The notes under the pieces are model-generated. The model made no database searches. It worked only from the letters and a program-made list of their open reading frames with translations, and was not told where the DNA came from. Positions 34,269 through 43,793 of a stretch of DNA of 49,197 bases are shown here, one piece after another. Made by a program: the position numbers and the translations under genes. The number at the start of each line of letters is the position of its first letter. The first letter of the stretch is position 1. Source of the stretch: JBCBWG01 sp964579305 (GTDB lineage Bacteria > Pseudomonadota > Alphaproteobacteria > Rhizobiales > Hyphomicrobiaceae); contig CAZOGY010000010.1 in NCBI GenBank assembly GCA_964579305.1, forward strand, positions 1-49,197, read 5' to 3'.

Positions 34269-34525
34269 TGGTCGCGCGCATCTTCGGTCTCGCCAGCGCG
34301 GTATTTTTGACCTTCGCCCTCCTCTACCTGTCCCGGTTTTGGATCTGGCAAGCCCCTTGGAGCTCCGACGGCCTTTTTGGTCTGAAGCTGCTTTCGCCCT
34401 ATGGAAGCATGGTAAGCTGGTGGCTGCGCGGCACATGGGCGGAAGATTTCAGCCTCATCATCTGGGCGTGCGGTGGCATTCTGGCGCTGTCGCTGTTTCA
34501 CCGACTGGCGTCGAAACTGAACTGA
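34268..34525 (+). CDS. Small two-helix membrane protein, 85 aa
   Basis: Unrecognised small membrane protein, last gene of the Rieske cluster. Two hydrophobic stretches (about residues 5-27 and 60-78) flank a loop rich in Trp, Gly and Ser. ATG 34268 overlaps the preceding stop (TGATG); an in-frame GTG at 34265 is the alternative. The coupling suggests it is a subunit of the same membrane assembly as the previous two genes. Confidence 0.65.
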   Translation: MVARIFGLASAVFLTFALLYLSRFWIWQAPWSSDGLFGLKLLSPYGSMVSWWLRGTWAEDFSLIIWACGGILALSLFHRLASKLN

Positions 34526-34529
34526 ACCA

Positions 34530-34545
34530 ACGCCGAGCCCGGCGT
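34530..34545 (+). terminator. Possible weak terminator hairpin after the Rieske cluster
   Basis: ACGCCG and CGGCGT form a perfect 6-bp stem with a 4-nt loop, four bases after the last stop codon of the cluster. No T-run follows, so termination would be factor-dependent or weak. Confidence 0.3.
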
Positions 34546-34575
34546 CGCTCCGCCTGTCCGAGATCGAGTTTCGCG

Positions 34576-34592
34576 CGAAAGTGATACTTTCG
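34576..34592. repeat. Inverted repeat upstream of the first RND operon
   Basis: CGAAAGT and ACTTTCG are perfectly complementary around GAT, about 140 nt before the adaptor start. Its place in a 206-bp spacer ahead of an efflux operon suits an operator for a repressor, but no local regulator gene is present. The rest of the spacer shows no clear gene. Confidence 0.4.
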
Positions 34593-34731
34593 GCGACGGA
34601 TTTCGTTGTCCTTAGCGTTACACGTTGGTGGCCGCGTCAGTTCGTGTTCATCGCGGCTGCCGAATATCGCGTGCGTAACATCATCGTGCGTGCGGCAATC
34701 ATGCCGGTCGCCGAGATGAAAGGACGGGGTA

Positions 34732-35925
34732 ATGCGCCAGTGGCCGATGAGTTTGCAAATCGTCGTATTTGCCGCCCTGCTCGCTGGAAGCGTCGGCGTT
34801 TGGGTCCAACGCGAACAGGTCAGCAAGGCCTTCGCGGCATTGCGCGATAGCGGTGGCGAAGAAGGCACGTCTCGCCGTGGACGCGGGCGGGGCAGTGGCG
34901 ATGACGCGATCCCCGTCATCGTGGCTGAAGTCACCCGCCGCCAAAATGTGGAAACGCTAACCGTCATCGGCACCGGCCGTGCCAAGCGCGCGGTGACGGT
35001 GACCACATTGGCTGACGGCCGCATCACCAAGCTTCCAGCGCGCGCGGGCACACGGGTCACCGCTGGAACGGTCCTCGTTGAGATCGACAACACCCAGGCT
35101 GCGTTGGAACTTGAGATCGCGCGCAAGAAGCTTGCGGACGCACAACGCTTGCAGGACCGCACGAACTATCTCGCCTCCCGCCGCGTCAATTCTGCAGCGC
35201 GCACCGAAGATGCCGATAGCGCCGTCGCGCAGGCCCAACTCGAAGTCCGCAAGGCACAAAAGACCCTGAACGATCTCTCCGTGGTGGCGCCCTTTGACGG
35301 TGTGGTTGGCATCGCCCAGGCCGAAGTGGGCGATCGGGTCACCGCATCAACCCCGATCCTGACGCTGGATGATCGCTCCGTGATCGAGATCGAGTTCGAC
35401 GTGCCGGAACGTTTCCTCTCCCGGCTGAAGGTTGGCGGCGCTGTCGAAGTCACCACACCGAGCTATCCGCAACGCACGTTCGATGGAGAGATCGCCGAGA
35501 TTGATAGCCGGCTCAATGCCGAGAACCGGACCGTGCGCGTGCGTGCGGCCGTCCCCAACACGGATGACGCGTTGCGCGCTGGTATGTCTTTTTCCGTCAA
35601 CGCGACATTCCGCGGCGACACCTATGCCGCTGTGCCCGAACTCGCCCTGCAGTGGCGTGGCGGCGACAGCTATATCTGGCTTGTGAAGGACCGCGTAGCC
35701 AAGCGGACCGATGTGCGCGCCATACGCCGGGTCGACCAGATGGTGCTCGTTTCAGGACCGGTTGAAGCCGGTGACCTCGTGGTGATCGAAGGCGTCCAAC
35801 GCTTGCGCCCGGACCGTGCCGTCAGTTTCGAGACCGCGGCAGACAAGGGCACTGCAAGGCAACGACCGCGCCGCGACGCTTCATTGCGACAGCCGCGCCG
35901 CAGCACCGGTGGGCCGCGACCATGA
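34732..35925 (+). CDS. RND efflux periplasmic adaptor, 397 aa
   Basis: Membrane fusion protein of a tripartite efflux pump. An N-terminal anchor (SLQIVVFAALLAGSVGVWV) precedes an Arg/Gly-rich linker. The first lipoyl half (VTVTTLADGRITKLPARAG) begins near residue 87, then the helical hairpin, the second lipoyl half (VVAPFDGVVGIAQAEVGD), the beta-barrel and a membrane-proximal domain. The tail is very basic and Pro/Arg-rich. AAAGGA lies about 8 nt before the ATG. The pump gene overlaps its stop by ATGA. No outer-membrane channel gene is adjacent, so it would have to use one encoded elsewhere, such as the TolC-like protein in this window. Confidence 0.9.
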   Translation: MRQWPMSLQIVVFAALLAGSVGVWVQREQVSKAFAALRDSGGEEGTSRRGRGRGSGDDAIPVIVAEVTRRQNVETLTVIGTGRAKRAVTVTTLADGRITKLPARAGTRVTAGTVLVEIDNTQAALELEIARKKLADAQRLQDRTNYLASRRVNSAARTEDADSAVAQAQLEVRKAQKTLNDLSVVAPFDGVVGIAQAEVGDRVTASTPILTLDDRSVIEIEFDVPERFLSRLKVGGAVEVTTPSYPQRTFDGEIAEIDSRLNAENRTVRVRAAVPNTDDALRAGMSFSVNATFRGDTYAAVPELALQWRGGDSYIWLVKDRVAKRTDVRAIRRVDQMVLVSGPVEAGDLVVIEGVQRLRPDRAVSFETAADKGTARQRPRRDASLRQPRRSTGGPRP

Positions 35926-38900
35926 CCACATCCGCAACACCAAGCCAGCCACAGAACGATCTGCCCGGCATAAGCGTGCGCCGTCCTTATCTGGCTGCTG
36001 TGCTCAACCTGTTGATTATCATCGCTGGGATCTCGGCCATTTTCGGCGTCGAAGTCCGCGAGTTGCCAGACGTCGATCGGCCGATCGTGACGGTGCGCGC
36101 CAACTTGCCTGGCGCCTCGCCCGAAACCGTCGATGCGCAGCTCACCAGCAAGGTTGAGGCTGCGGTCGCGCGCGTAAATGGCGTGATTGAGGTGCGCTCA
36201 TCCAGCGAGGAAGGTAACTTTCGGCTGCGCGCCGTGTTCCGCCCAGGGACAGACCTGATTTCTGCGGCCAACGATGTGCGCGAGGCCGTGAATCGCGTCC
36301 AGCGCCAATTGCCGTCCAGTGTCGAAGATCTTTTCGTGATCAAGGCAGACACTGACGCGCGCGCAATCATCGACCTGGCCGTCACCAGTCGCTCGTTATC
36401 GATCGAAGAGCTGACGCGGCGGGTCAACGATGAGGTCATACCCGAATTGACGGCCGTCGCCGGCGTGGCCGATGTCAGCATTTTCGGAGAGCGAGAGCGC
36501 GTGTTGCGGGTCGTCGTTGACCCGATCCGGCTCGCAAACTTCAAGCTGTCCATCGGCGACGTCGTGCGTGTGTTGGAAACCGCGCGGTTGGACATTGCCG
36601 CCGGCAGTTTCAAGTCCAACGAACAAGAAGTCATTGTTCGCGCCGACGCTTCCGTTGCCGATCCCGCCGCCATCGAGGCGCTGCTCATTCGCGATGATGT
36701 GCGCATCGGCAATGTAGCAAGCGCATTCTTCGGTCCCGATGACCCGGAAAGTGTCGTGCGCCTCAATGGCCAAAGCGTCATCACGCTCGGCGTCATCCGC
36801 CGGGCGCAATCCAACACGGTCTCGATTTCCGATGGGATCCAGGCCGCCGCCACGCGCCTCAACCGCAGGTTCAATGATCTGCAGATCACGACGACGTCCG
36901 ACGACGCCGTTTTCATCAAAAGCGCGATCACCGAGGTGCTCGTCAGTCTCGCTCTAGCCGTCCTGATCGTCATTGCGGTCATCGCTTTGTTCTTGCAGCG
37001 GTTCATGGCCGCACTCATTCCCGCGGTCACGATCCCGGTCGCATTGATCGGAACCGTCGCCGCCATCTGGATGCTCGGGTTCTCAATCAATCTCGTCACC
37101 TTGCTGGCGCTGGTGCTCGCAACGGGGCTTGTCGTCGATGATGCCATCGTCGTTCTGGAGAACATCGAACGTCTGAAATCGCAGGGAATACAGGCGCGCG
37201 CTGCTGCGGTTCTCGGCGCCAGGCAGGTGTTCTTCGCCGTCATCGCGACAACCGCAACACTCGTGTCGGTGCTGCTGCCAATTTCATTCCTGCCGTCAAC
37301 GGCGGGGCGTCTGTTTGCGGAATTCGGCGTCGTGCTGGCAATTTGCGTCTGCATTTCCTCGTTCGTGGCTTTGACGCTCGTGCCCATGATCGGCTCGCGC
37401 ATCTCAAGCCCGTCATCGGAGACGGGCGACGGCCCGGTGCGACGCAGCCTTTTTGACCACATCGGCGCAGCCATGGCCCGCGTTTATCGAGGGCTTGTCG
37501 GCGCCGTGCTCGTTGCGCCGTTGATCGCAGCAGGTGTCTGCCTTTTTGCGGTCGCTGGCGCGGCGATCGTCTACCAAACCCTGGATGAAGAACTCGTCCC
37601 CCAAGAAGACCGCGGCGTCATTTCCGTGCGCCTGACCGGCCCGGATGGGGTGGGTCTCGACTACACCGACCGCCAGGTCGAAAAAGTCGAAAACATCATC
37701 AAGCCCTTCGTTGAGCGCGGCATAGCGACAAGCATGCTGTCGATCACGGGGCGATACGACCCCAACCGCGGCGGCGTAACGGCACCACTCGCCGACTGGT
37801 CGCAGCGGACCATGTCCGAAGGCGAGATCGCCCGGCGCATCAATCGCGAGTTGGAAAAAGTTCCTGGCGCCCGTGCCCGGATGCGCCGCGGAAACAGCCT
37901 CAATTTGCGCAATGCCGACGGCGGTATCCGCTTTGCGTTGACTGGCACGGACTATGACAGGATCGCCGCCGCCGCCCGTGCGCTCGTGCGCAAAATGGAA
38001 CGTGCAGTCCCCGAAGTTGAAAACCTGCGCGTGGAATTCCGCGCAACGCAACCGCAGATTTCATTGAACATTGACCGCCAGCGCGCAAGTGACCTTGGCA
38101 TCGATCTCGACAGTCTGCAGGCCACCGTCCGCGCTTTGGTCGACCAGGACGAAGTGGCCGAAATGTCGGTGGGCGACCAGCAGATCCCGATTATCGTGCA
38201 ACCCATCAATGGCGCTATCCGCGATCCCGCGGATCTGCAAAACCTGTACGTCTCAGCGTCTGGCGGGCGAATGATTCCGCTGTCGCAGGTCATCGAATTA
38301 AGCGAACGCGCAGTGGCCGGCGAACTCGACCGACACGGCCAGCGGCGCGCCGTTGAGATCTTCGGTGACACCGCCGAAGGCGTCAGCCTTCGCGATGCGG
38401 TCAACGCAATACAACGCATGGCAGACAGCGAACTCCCGCCAGGCATCGGCCTCCTGTTGCTGGATGAAGCAGCGGCCCTGAACGAGACATCATCGGGCGT
38501 CGGGCTGACGTATCTCGTGGCCTTCGTGATTGTTTTCCTGGTTCTCGTCGCACAATTTGAAAACATCGCCAGTGCGCTCGTCGTCTTGATTACCGTGCCG
38601 TTTGGTATTTGCGCTGCCATCTTTGCGCTCGGCCTGACCGGCACATCAATCAATATCTATAGCCAGATCGGCGTTCTGATGCTGATCGGCATTATGGCCA
38701 AGAATGCCATTTTGATGGTCGAATTCGCCGACCAATTGCGCGAGCAGGGGCGCTCGGTCATCGACGCCGCGCGAGAGGCGTCAACCGTGCGTTTGCGCCC
38801 GATTATGATGACGATGCTTTCAACGGTGCTGGCCGGTTTGCCCTTGATCCTTGGCTCAGGGGCCGGCGCGGAGGCGCGCGCCGCAATCGGCTGGGTCATC

Positions 38901-39059
38901 TTCGGCGGCCTCGGGCTTGCTGCCGTATTCACGCTCTTCCTGACGCCAGCGCTGTACGTCCTGATCGCCTGGATTTCTAAACCGCGCATTACCGACAGCC
39001 AATTGACCGATCAGCAATTGGCCGATGCCGAGCGCCGTTTCGCCGGGCAGCTTGCATGA
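35922..39059 (+). CDS. RND-family efflux pump permease (AcrB/MexF type), 1045 aa
   Basis: Proton-driven inner-membrane transporter. The length and layout are those of HAE-type RND pumps: first helix near residues 20-40, a large periplasmic domain, helices 2-6 starting near 335, a second periplasmic domain and a second helix bundle to about 1030. The proton-relay pair D406 and D407 (GLVVDDAIVVLEN) matches the AcrB positions. The second bundle contains GVLMLIGIMAKNAILMVEFA. It starts inside the adaptor stop codon (ATGA), so the pair is a single translational unit. Substrate specificity cannot be judged from sequence. Confidence 0.93.
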   Translation: MTTSATPSQPQNDLPGISVRRPYLAAVLNLLIIIAGISAIFGVEVRELPDVDRPIVTVRANLPGASPETVDAQLTSKVEAAVARVNGVIEVRSSSEEGNFRLRAVFRPGTDLISAANDVREAVNRVQRQLPSSVEDLFVIKADTDARAIIDLAVTSRSLSIEELTRRVNDEVIPELTAVAGVADVSIFGERERVLRVVVDPIRLANFKLSIGDVVRVLETARLDIAAGSFKSNEQEVIVRADASVADPAAIEALLIRDDVRIGNVASAFFGPDDPESVVRLNGQSVITLGVIRRAQSNTVSISDGIQAAATRLNRRFNDLQITTTSDDAVFIKSAITEVLVSLALAVLIVIAVIALFLQRFMAALIPAVTIPVALIGTVAAIWMLGFSINLVTLLALVLATGLVVDDAIVVLENIERLKSQGIQARAAAVLGARQVFFAVIATTATLVSVLLPISFLPSTAGRLFAEFGVVLAICVCISSFVALTLVPMIGSRISSPSSETGDGPVRRSLFDHIGAAMARVYRGLVGAVLVAPLIAAGVCLFAVAGAAIVYQTLDEELVPQEDRGVISVRLTGPDGVGLDYTDRQVEKVENIIKPFVERGIATSMLSITGRYDPNRGGVTAPLADWSQRTMSEGEIARRINRELEKVPGARARMRRGNSLNLRNADGGIRFALTGTDYDRIAAAARALVRKMERAVPEVENLRVEFRATQPQISLNIDRQRASDLGIDLDSLQATVRALVDQDEVAEMSVGDQQIPIIVQPINGAIRDPADLQNLYVSASGGRMIPLSQVIELSERAVAGELDRHGQRRAVEIFGDTAEGVSLRDAVNAIQRMADSELPPGIGLLLLDEAAALNETSSGVGLTYLVAFVIVFLVLVAQFENIASALVVLITVPFGICAAIFALGLTGTSINIYSQIGVLMLIGIMAKNAILMVEFADQLREQGRSVIDAAREASTVRLRPIMMTMLSTVLAGLPLILGSGAGAEARAAIGWVIFGGLGLAAVFTLFLTPALYVLIAWISKPRITDSQLTDQQLADAERRFAGQLA

Positions 39060-39067
39060 CGTGCCTT

Positions 39068-39112
39068 CTAAAAAAAATACAGCGCGCGTTTCGTTCCCAT
39101 ACGCAAACGCGC
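39068..39112 (-). terminator. Intrinsic terminator between convergent RND operons
   Basis: GCGCGTTT (39084-39091) and AAACGCGC (39105-39112) form an 8-bp stem. Read on the minus strand, the stem is followed within a few bases by a run of eight T (39070-39077 region). It therefore terminates the minus-strand pump gene; in the plus direction it lacks a T-run. Confidence 0.65.
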
Positions 39113-39122
39113 CCGCCACGCT

Positions 39123-42100
39123 TCACGCACCGGGCGGGAATTTGACACTTTGTGGGCGTTGTGGCGCATAAAGCGCTGCGATCCGCTCGGCCCAGTGCGA
39201 GACGTCAGAAACGACACCAATAAAACATGGAACCAGTATCAAGACGATTACCGTTGCCATTGCCAGTCCAAAGACAAGCGTTATTGCAAGCGGTATCAGA
39301 AACTGGGCCTGCAGGTTCGTTTCAAACATAAGGGGTGTCAGTCCGCCAATTGTCGTAACCGATGTCAAAAAAACGGCGCGGAGGCGATCGCAAGCGGCCC
39401 CGACGGCTGCGTCTTCAAGCCCGTCGCCCGCGTCAATGCGCTCGATGAGCCGGCTGACCAGGACGATGGAATCGTTGACCAAAATCCCGCTCAAGCCCAG
39501 CAGCCCGATCAGTGACGGCATCGTCATGTCAACACCCATGATCGCGTGCCCCACCACGGCGCCAACAAAACCAAACGGAACGATTGCCATGACCGCGAAC
39601 GGTCGGACATAACTCCCAAACAACCCAGCCAAAATAACATAAATAAGCGCAATCGCGAGAATCGCGCCATCCCGCAAGTCTCGAAGCGCTGCGTTGATTT
39701 CGTCAGCCCGACCGGCATAGGTATAAGTGAGTTGATATCGCGCAGCAATCTCCGGCATAATATCACGCTCCAGCTGTTGGATAATCTTGCCGGTCGTCGA
39801 AATGCGGTCGTCGATATTGGCTTGCACGGAAACAGTTGTTACCCCATCGCGGCGTTGAATTTTTGAAAACGTCTGCTGCTCAGTGATCTTCACCGCTTCG
39901 CTCAGGGCGATGCGCGCGCCCGTCGCAGTCCGCACCGTCATGCGATAGAGCGCCGCCAAACCGCGCAATTCCTGTTCACGCAATACGCGAACGGTAATTT
40001 CCTCGCCGTCCCGCGCAAATTGCGTCGCGATCGCACCTTCAAAAGCATTCCGGATTTGCTGGCCAATAGACGCGGTTGTAAAGCCGAGGGCTGTTCCACG
40101 CGGCGTCAACTCCAGCACAAACGCACGCTTGCCATAAGGTAAATCATCCTCAATTGCGCTCACCCCATGCAAACGCGCCAATTGCTTTTTCAGGTCCTCT
40201 GCCGCGCGTTTCAAAACGGCAGTTGGCGCATTTTGTAGACGGACATCGATATCGCGGCCGGGCGGGCCGCTGCGCCGGCCAGATATCACCACGCGCTCCA
40301 CGCCGGCAATCGGTGGGAGGTGTCGCCGCCAAGCATCCAGGATTTCGCGTGTCCGCACCCGCCGTGCCTCGCTTGCGGAAAGTTGCGCTGTGACCTCGCC
40401 ATAACTGTCGTCCGCGCGCCGGCCCATTTGGCCAACGATGCCAAATGACGCCGTCACCAGTGGTTGTTGATGGCGATCCGCGTTTTCGCGAGCGGCGCTC
40501 GTATGCTGACCGGGCCGGAGCTGAGTTTCAGCTCGATAAAGGGCCGCCTCAATCGCCGTCACGGCCGCCATCTGCTGATCGCGCGGCAGCCCTGGCGTGA
40601 AATAGATGGACGCTGAAATATTCTCCGCCTCAAGCTGTGGAAAGAACACAAACCGCACCCGTTCGCTCAACACGGCCCCAAATGCAGTCATCAGTGCCGC
40701 CGCCATCAGCCCGATAAACGCATATCGCCAACGGTAGGCAACACGAACCACCGGACGAAAAATCGTGCGTTGAAACGCCGTGAGCCAATGATCAACGATA
40801 CGACGGATGACGTGTGGCCGTCCGTTGCGCTGCGATCCATGGCGTAAATGCGCTGGCATAATCAAGAAACATTCGACCATGCTTGCCAGAAGCGCGGCCA
40901 AGACAACAAGCGGGATTGCCCGCATGATGTCGCCGATCCGATCCCCAAAAAAGAAAATCGGGAAAAATGAAGCCGCCGTCGTCAGGATCGCAGCCGTCAC
41001 CGGTGCAAACATGCGCTTCGCCCCGGCTTCCGCCGCCGCCGCGCGCGTCATTCCCTGCTCTTCCAAGGTTGCGGTGTGTTCGCCAACAACAATCGCGTCA
41101 TCGACAATGATCCCAATCATCATGATGAGTGCGAACATAGAAATCATGTTCAGGCTTTGCCCCGTGGCCCACATCACGCCGAGTGTCGCAATCACCGCGA
41201 TCGGAATGCCAGCCGCCGTCCAAAACGCAATGCGCACATTCAGAAAGGCAAACAGCGCAAGCAAAACGAGACCGAGCCCTTCAATGCCGTTCCAAAACAG
41301 AAGGCTGAGGCGTTGCTCAACGTATTGTCCGGTCATATCGTAAAGACTGACAGACACAGAATCGGGCCATGTCGTCCTCGTCTCATCGACAACCCTTTGC
41401 GCAATCGCCATCGTCTTCAGCGTGTCTGCTGTCGGCGACCGTTTGACGATCAATTCAATCGCGCGTTTTCCGCCCTGAAGCCCCACGGGATCATCGTTTG
41501 AAAATCGCGTTTCGACGCGTGCGATCTCGCCCAATGAGATCTTCTGACCCCTGTTATCCGATTTGATTGGTATATCGGAAACACCGCGAGAAGTCCTGCG
41601 GTCAATTCCAGATTTGATCTGAGCTTCGTTATCGCCGGCCAGATCGCCTGAGGGCAGCGCATCGATATTATCAGCGACTTTTTGTGCGATGTCGTCAAGG
41701 CCAACGCCGTATCGCCGCATCTCCCGTTCATGAACGGTGACGTGTATTTCCTCGCGACGCGAACCACGCAAGTCGACCTTCTCAATTCCCGCCGAAACGA
41801 GAGCATCGCGCAATGTCGTCGCGTGGGTTTTCAGCGCGCGCTCGGAAATCGACCCGCTTAACGCAATCCGCGCGACGGGCTCAAAAATAGCAGCCCTGAT
41901 AACTATCGGCGCTTCTGCCCCTTTTGGCAACGTGGTGAGGGTGGACACCGCCTGTTCGACGTCGGCGTGAGCCTTTTGCATGTTGGCAGTCGGCGCGAAT
42001 TCAAGTGTGATTGAGGCAGTTCCGTCTCTCGCTTGCGACCGGACATTTTCAACCTGGTCGATAAACCGCACCTCAGGCTCGATAATATCGAGTACGGCGG

Positions 42101-42356
42101 TCGCAAGGTCCTCAGCGCTTGCTCCGGGCCAATTAACACTGACGGTGATAAAAGGAACCTCAAAGTCGGGAAAAATCTGACGATTGAGTTTTGTCAGACC
42201 AATCAAGCCAACAAGAACCATCAAAAGCATGATCAGGTTGGCGGCCGTCGGATGGCGCGAGAAAGCCGAAATGATCGTCCCGGATACCGGCGATGACGTG
42301 CCGCGCGGTGTTTCCGCTCTGGCCCGACGCAAAAAGTATCGTAAGTTTTGCGCCAT
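39123..42356 (-). CDS. RND-family efflux permease (second system), 1077 aa
   Basis: Second proton-driven RND transporter. The start chosen is ATG 42356, one base after the adaptor stop and with AAGGA upstream; an in-frame ATG at 42383 would overlap the adaptor by 26 nt. The first helix is at about 40-60 (LIMLLMVLVGLIGLTKLN) and the proton-relay pair is D419-D420 (GIIVDDAIVVGEH). The second helix bundle includes LIGLLGLSGILVNDSIVLVS. It is clearly divergent from the plus-strand pump, so this is not a recent duplication. The early motif QIFPDFEVPFITVSVNWPGA is typical of the subgroup often listed as AcrB/MMPL-like RND pumps of unknown substrate. Confidence 0.92.
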   Translation of the reverse strand: MAQNLRYFLRRARAETPRGTSSPVSGTIISAFSRHPTAANLIMLLMVLVGLIGLTKLNRQIFPDFEVPFITVSVNWPGASAEDLATAVLDIIEPEVRFIDQVENVRSQARDGTASITLEFAPTANMQKAHADVEQAVSTLTTLPKGAEAPIVIRAAIFEPVARIALSGSISERALKTHATTLRDALVSAGIEKVDLRGSRREEIHVTVHEREMRRYGVGLDDIAQKVADNIDALPSGDLAGDNEAQIKSGIDRRTSRGVSDIPIKSDNRGQKISLGEIARVETRFSNDDPVGLQGGKRAIELIVKRSPTADTLKTMAIAQRVVDETRTTWPDSVSVSLYDMTGQYVEQRLSLLFWNGIEGLGLVLLALFAFLNVRIAFWTAAGIPIAVIATLGVMWATGQSLNMISMFALIMMIGIIVDDAIVVGEHTATLEEQGMTRAAAAEAGAKRMFAPVTAAILTTAASFFPIFFFGDRIGDIMRAIPLVVLAALLASMVECFLIMPAHLRHGSQRNGRPHVIRRIVDHWLTAFQRTIFRPVVRVAYRWRYAFIGLMAAALMTAFGAVLSERVRFVFFPQLEAENISASIYFTPGLPRDQQMAAVTAIEAALYRAETQLRPGQHTSAARENADRHQQPLVTASFGIVGQMGRRADDSYGEVTAQLSASEARRVRTREILDAWRRHLPPIAGVERVVISGRRSGPPGRDIDVRLQNAPTAVLKRAAEDLKKQLARLHGVSAIEDDLPYGKRAFVLELTPRGTALGFTTASIGQQIRNAFEGAIATQFARDGEEITVRVLREQELRGLAALYRMTVRTATGARIALSEAVKITEQQTFSKIQRRDGVTTVSVQANIDDRISTTGKIIQQLERDIMPEIAARYQLTYTYAGRADEINAALRDLRDGAILAIALIYVILAGLFGSYVRPFAVMAIVPFGFVGAVVGHAIMGVDMTMPSLIGLLGLSGILVNDSIVLVSRLIERIDAGDGLEDAAVGAACDRLRAVFLTSVTTIGGLTPLMFETNLQAQFLIPLAITLVFGLAMATVIVLILVPCFIGVVSDVSHWAERIAALYAPQRPQSVKFPPGA

Positions 42357-42357
42357 G

Positions 42358-43686
42358 TCATGCGTCCTTGCGTGGGAGAACATGGATGTCCATTTTGCTG
42401 TCGGGCCGCGTCAATCGGGTGACCAGAACCTCCTCGCCATCGATCAAGTCGCCGGTAATGAGAAACGAGTCGCCGGTTGTCCCAAGTATCTCAACGGCTC
42501 GCTTTGAAAGACGCCGTTCTCTGACAACGTACACGGCGTCTCCATTGTAAATTACGTCGGCAGGAACTTTGAAAGCCCGGTGCACAGTCACATCTGGCAT
42601 TCGAATTTCGACAAAAAGTCCTGCTCGGATGGCAAGCGGTTTTGATGGTGTTTCAATGCGCGCAAAGACCTGTATGCTCCCGCTATCTGGCTCAGCGCTT
42701 GCGTCGATACGTCGAATAGTTGCGGCATAATGGACAGTGCGGCGCCCCACATCCCAGACAACCTCGACACTGCGGCCGATAAGACCACTTTGCGAGGTGG
42801 CAAGGCGCGCAAACTGGGCATGCGTGAATGCAAAAAGCACCTCGATACGGTCTCGATCGATTAAGGTCGCGACGGGATCACTAACGCTGAGCATACGACC
42901 CGCCTGAGCGTTTACGTCAGTCACGTAAGCGTCGAACGGCGATTTGAGGGTGGTATCTCGGAGTTTTTGCGCGGCGCGGGCCAAATTGGTTTGCAATCGC
43001 TCAATAAATGCAAGCTGCTGGTCATGACGGGCCTGCCACACATCCAATGTATTTCGGGATTGCTCAACCGATTGCGCGCGCTGCAGAGTTGTCAGCCGGC
43101 GCGTATCCACGACGCTTTGCGCAAGCGAGCCACGTTTGGAAAGCGTTTCGGCACGACTAAGGTCCGTTTTCGCAAGACGGAGTTGTTGCTGGGCCGACGC
43201 CAGGTTCCCCTGCTCCACCTTCATGGAGGCAGAAATCTCAGCTAACTTGGCGCGCGCTTCTTTTAATTGAGCCCGCACCTCTTGTAATTCATTTTCATAT
43301 TCGAAGGGATCCACTTGGAGCAGTGTGGTGCCGGCGTTTGTCACGCCACCGTTGCTTAATTGAGGGTGCGTGGATTTCACCGGGCCAGCAACTAAGGCGC
43401 GCAATGCAACCTGGCGACCTGCAACGGTCGTTCCGTAGAGTGTCAGGGTCGGTTGATAACGCTGAAAATGAACCGGTATTGTTTGAACATTAAGGCTCTG
43501 AATTTGAGGTGCCATCACGACTGGTTGTGGTGTCGTCATCTTGAGATAAGCAAATACGCCACAACCCATCGCAATGAGGCCCAGTGGCAGGAAAAGTTGG
43601 GCAACGCGCCGGAGGACAACAATTTGGCTTCGGCGTTGCAAGCTATGGGTGATTTCAGGCGCATTGTCAGGGTGATGGTGTGTCAT
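42358..43686 (-). CDS. RND efflux periplasmic adaptor (second system), 442 aa
   Basis: Membrane fusion protein for the downstream pump. A His-rich N-terminus (MTHHHPDNAP) precedes the membrane anchor (VAQLFLPLGLIAMGCGVFAY). The first lipoyl half (VALRALVAGPVKSTHP) is followed by a long helical hairpin from about 130 to 245, then the second lipoyl half (TTLKSPFDAYVTDVNAQAG), beta-barrel and membrane-proximal domain. ATG 43686 has a G-rich ribosome site (GTGGGGG) about 10 nt upstream. The pump start follows its stop by one base. The EF-hand gene lies 107 bp upstream on the same strand. Confidence 0.9.
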   Translation of the reverse strand: MTHHHPDNAPEITHSLQRRSQIVVLRRVAQLFLPLGLIAMGCGVFAYLKMTTPQPVVMAPQIQSLNVQTIPVHFQRYQPTLTLYGTTVAGRQVALRALVAGPVKSTHPQLSNGGVTNAGTTLLQVDPFEYENELQEVRAQLKEARAKLAEISASMKVEQGNLASAQQQLRLAKTDLSRAETLSKRGSLAQSVVDTRRLTTLQRAQSVEQSRNTLDVWQARHDQQLAFIERLQTNLARAAQKLRDTTLKSPFDAYVTDVNAQAGRMLSVSDPVATLIDRDRIEVLFAFTHAQFARLATSQSGLIGRSVEVVWDVGRRTVHYAATIRRIDASAEPDSGSIQVFARIETPSKPLAIRAGLFVEIRMPDVTVHRAFKVPADVIYNGDAVYVVRERRLSKRAVEILGTTGDSFLITGDLIDGEEVLVTRLTRPDSKMDIHVLPRKDA

Positions 43687-43793
43687 CGTAGAATGCCCCC
43701 ACTCTCACGTGTCAGGAGAACCGGGGCACCGATCACGGGCCCCGAATTCGCGAATGCTGATATCGCCAAGTCAGGCGACAGAATGGGACCGGT

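Noticed and set aside
35987..37474. 495-aa minus-strand ORF across the first RND pump gene
   Set aside because: Low-complexity Ser/Thr/Ala/Arg composition antisense to a well-conserved pump; no ribosome site or recognisable domain.
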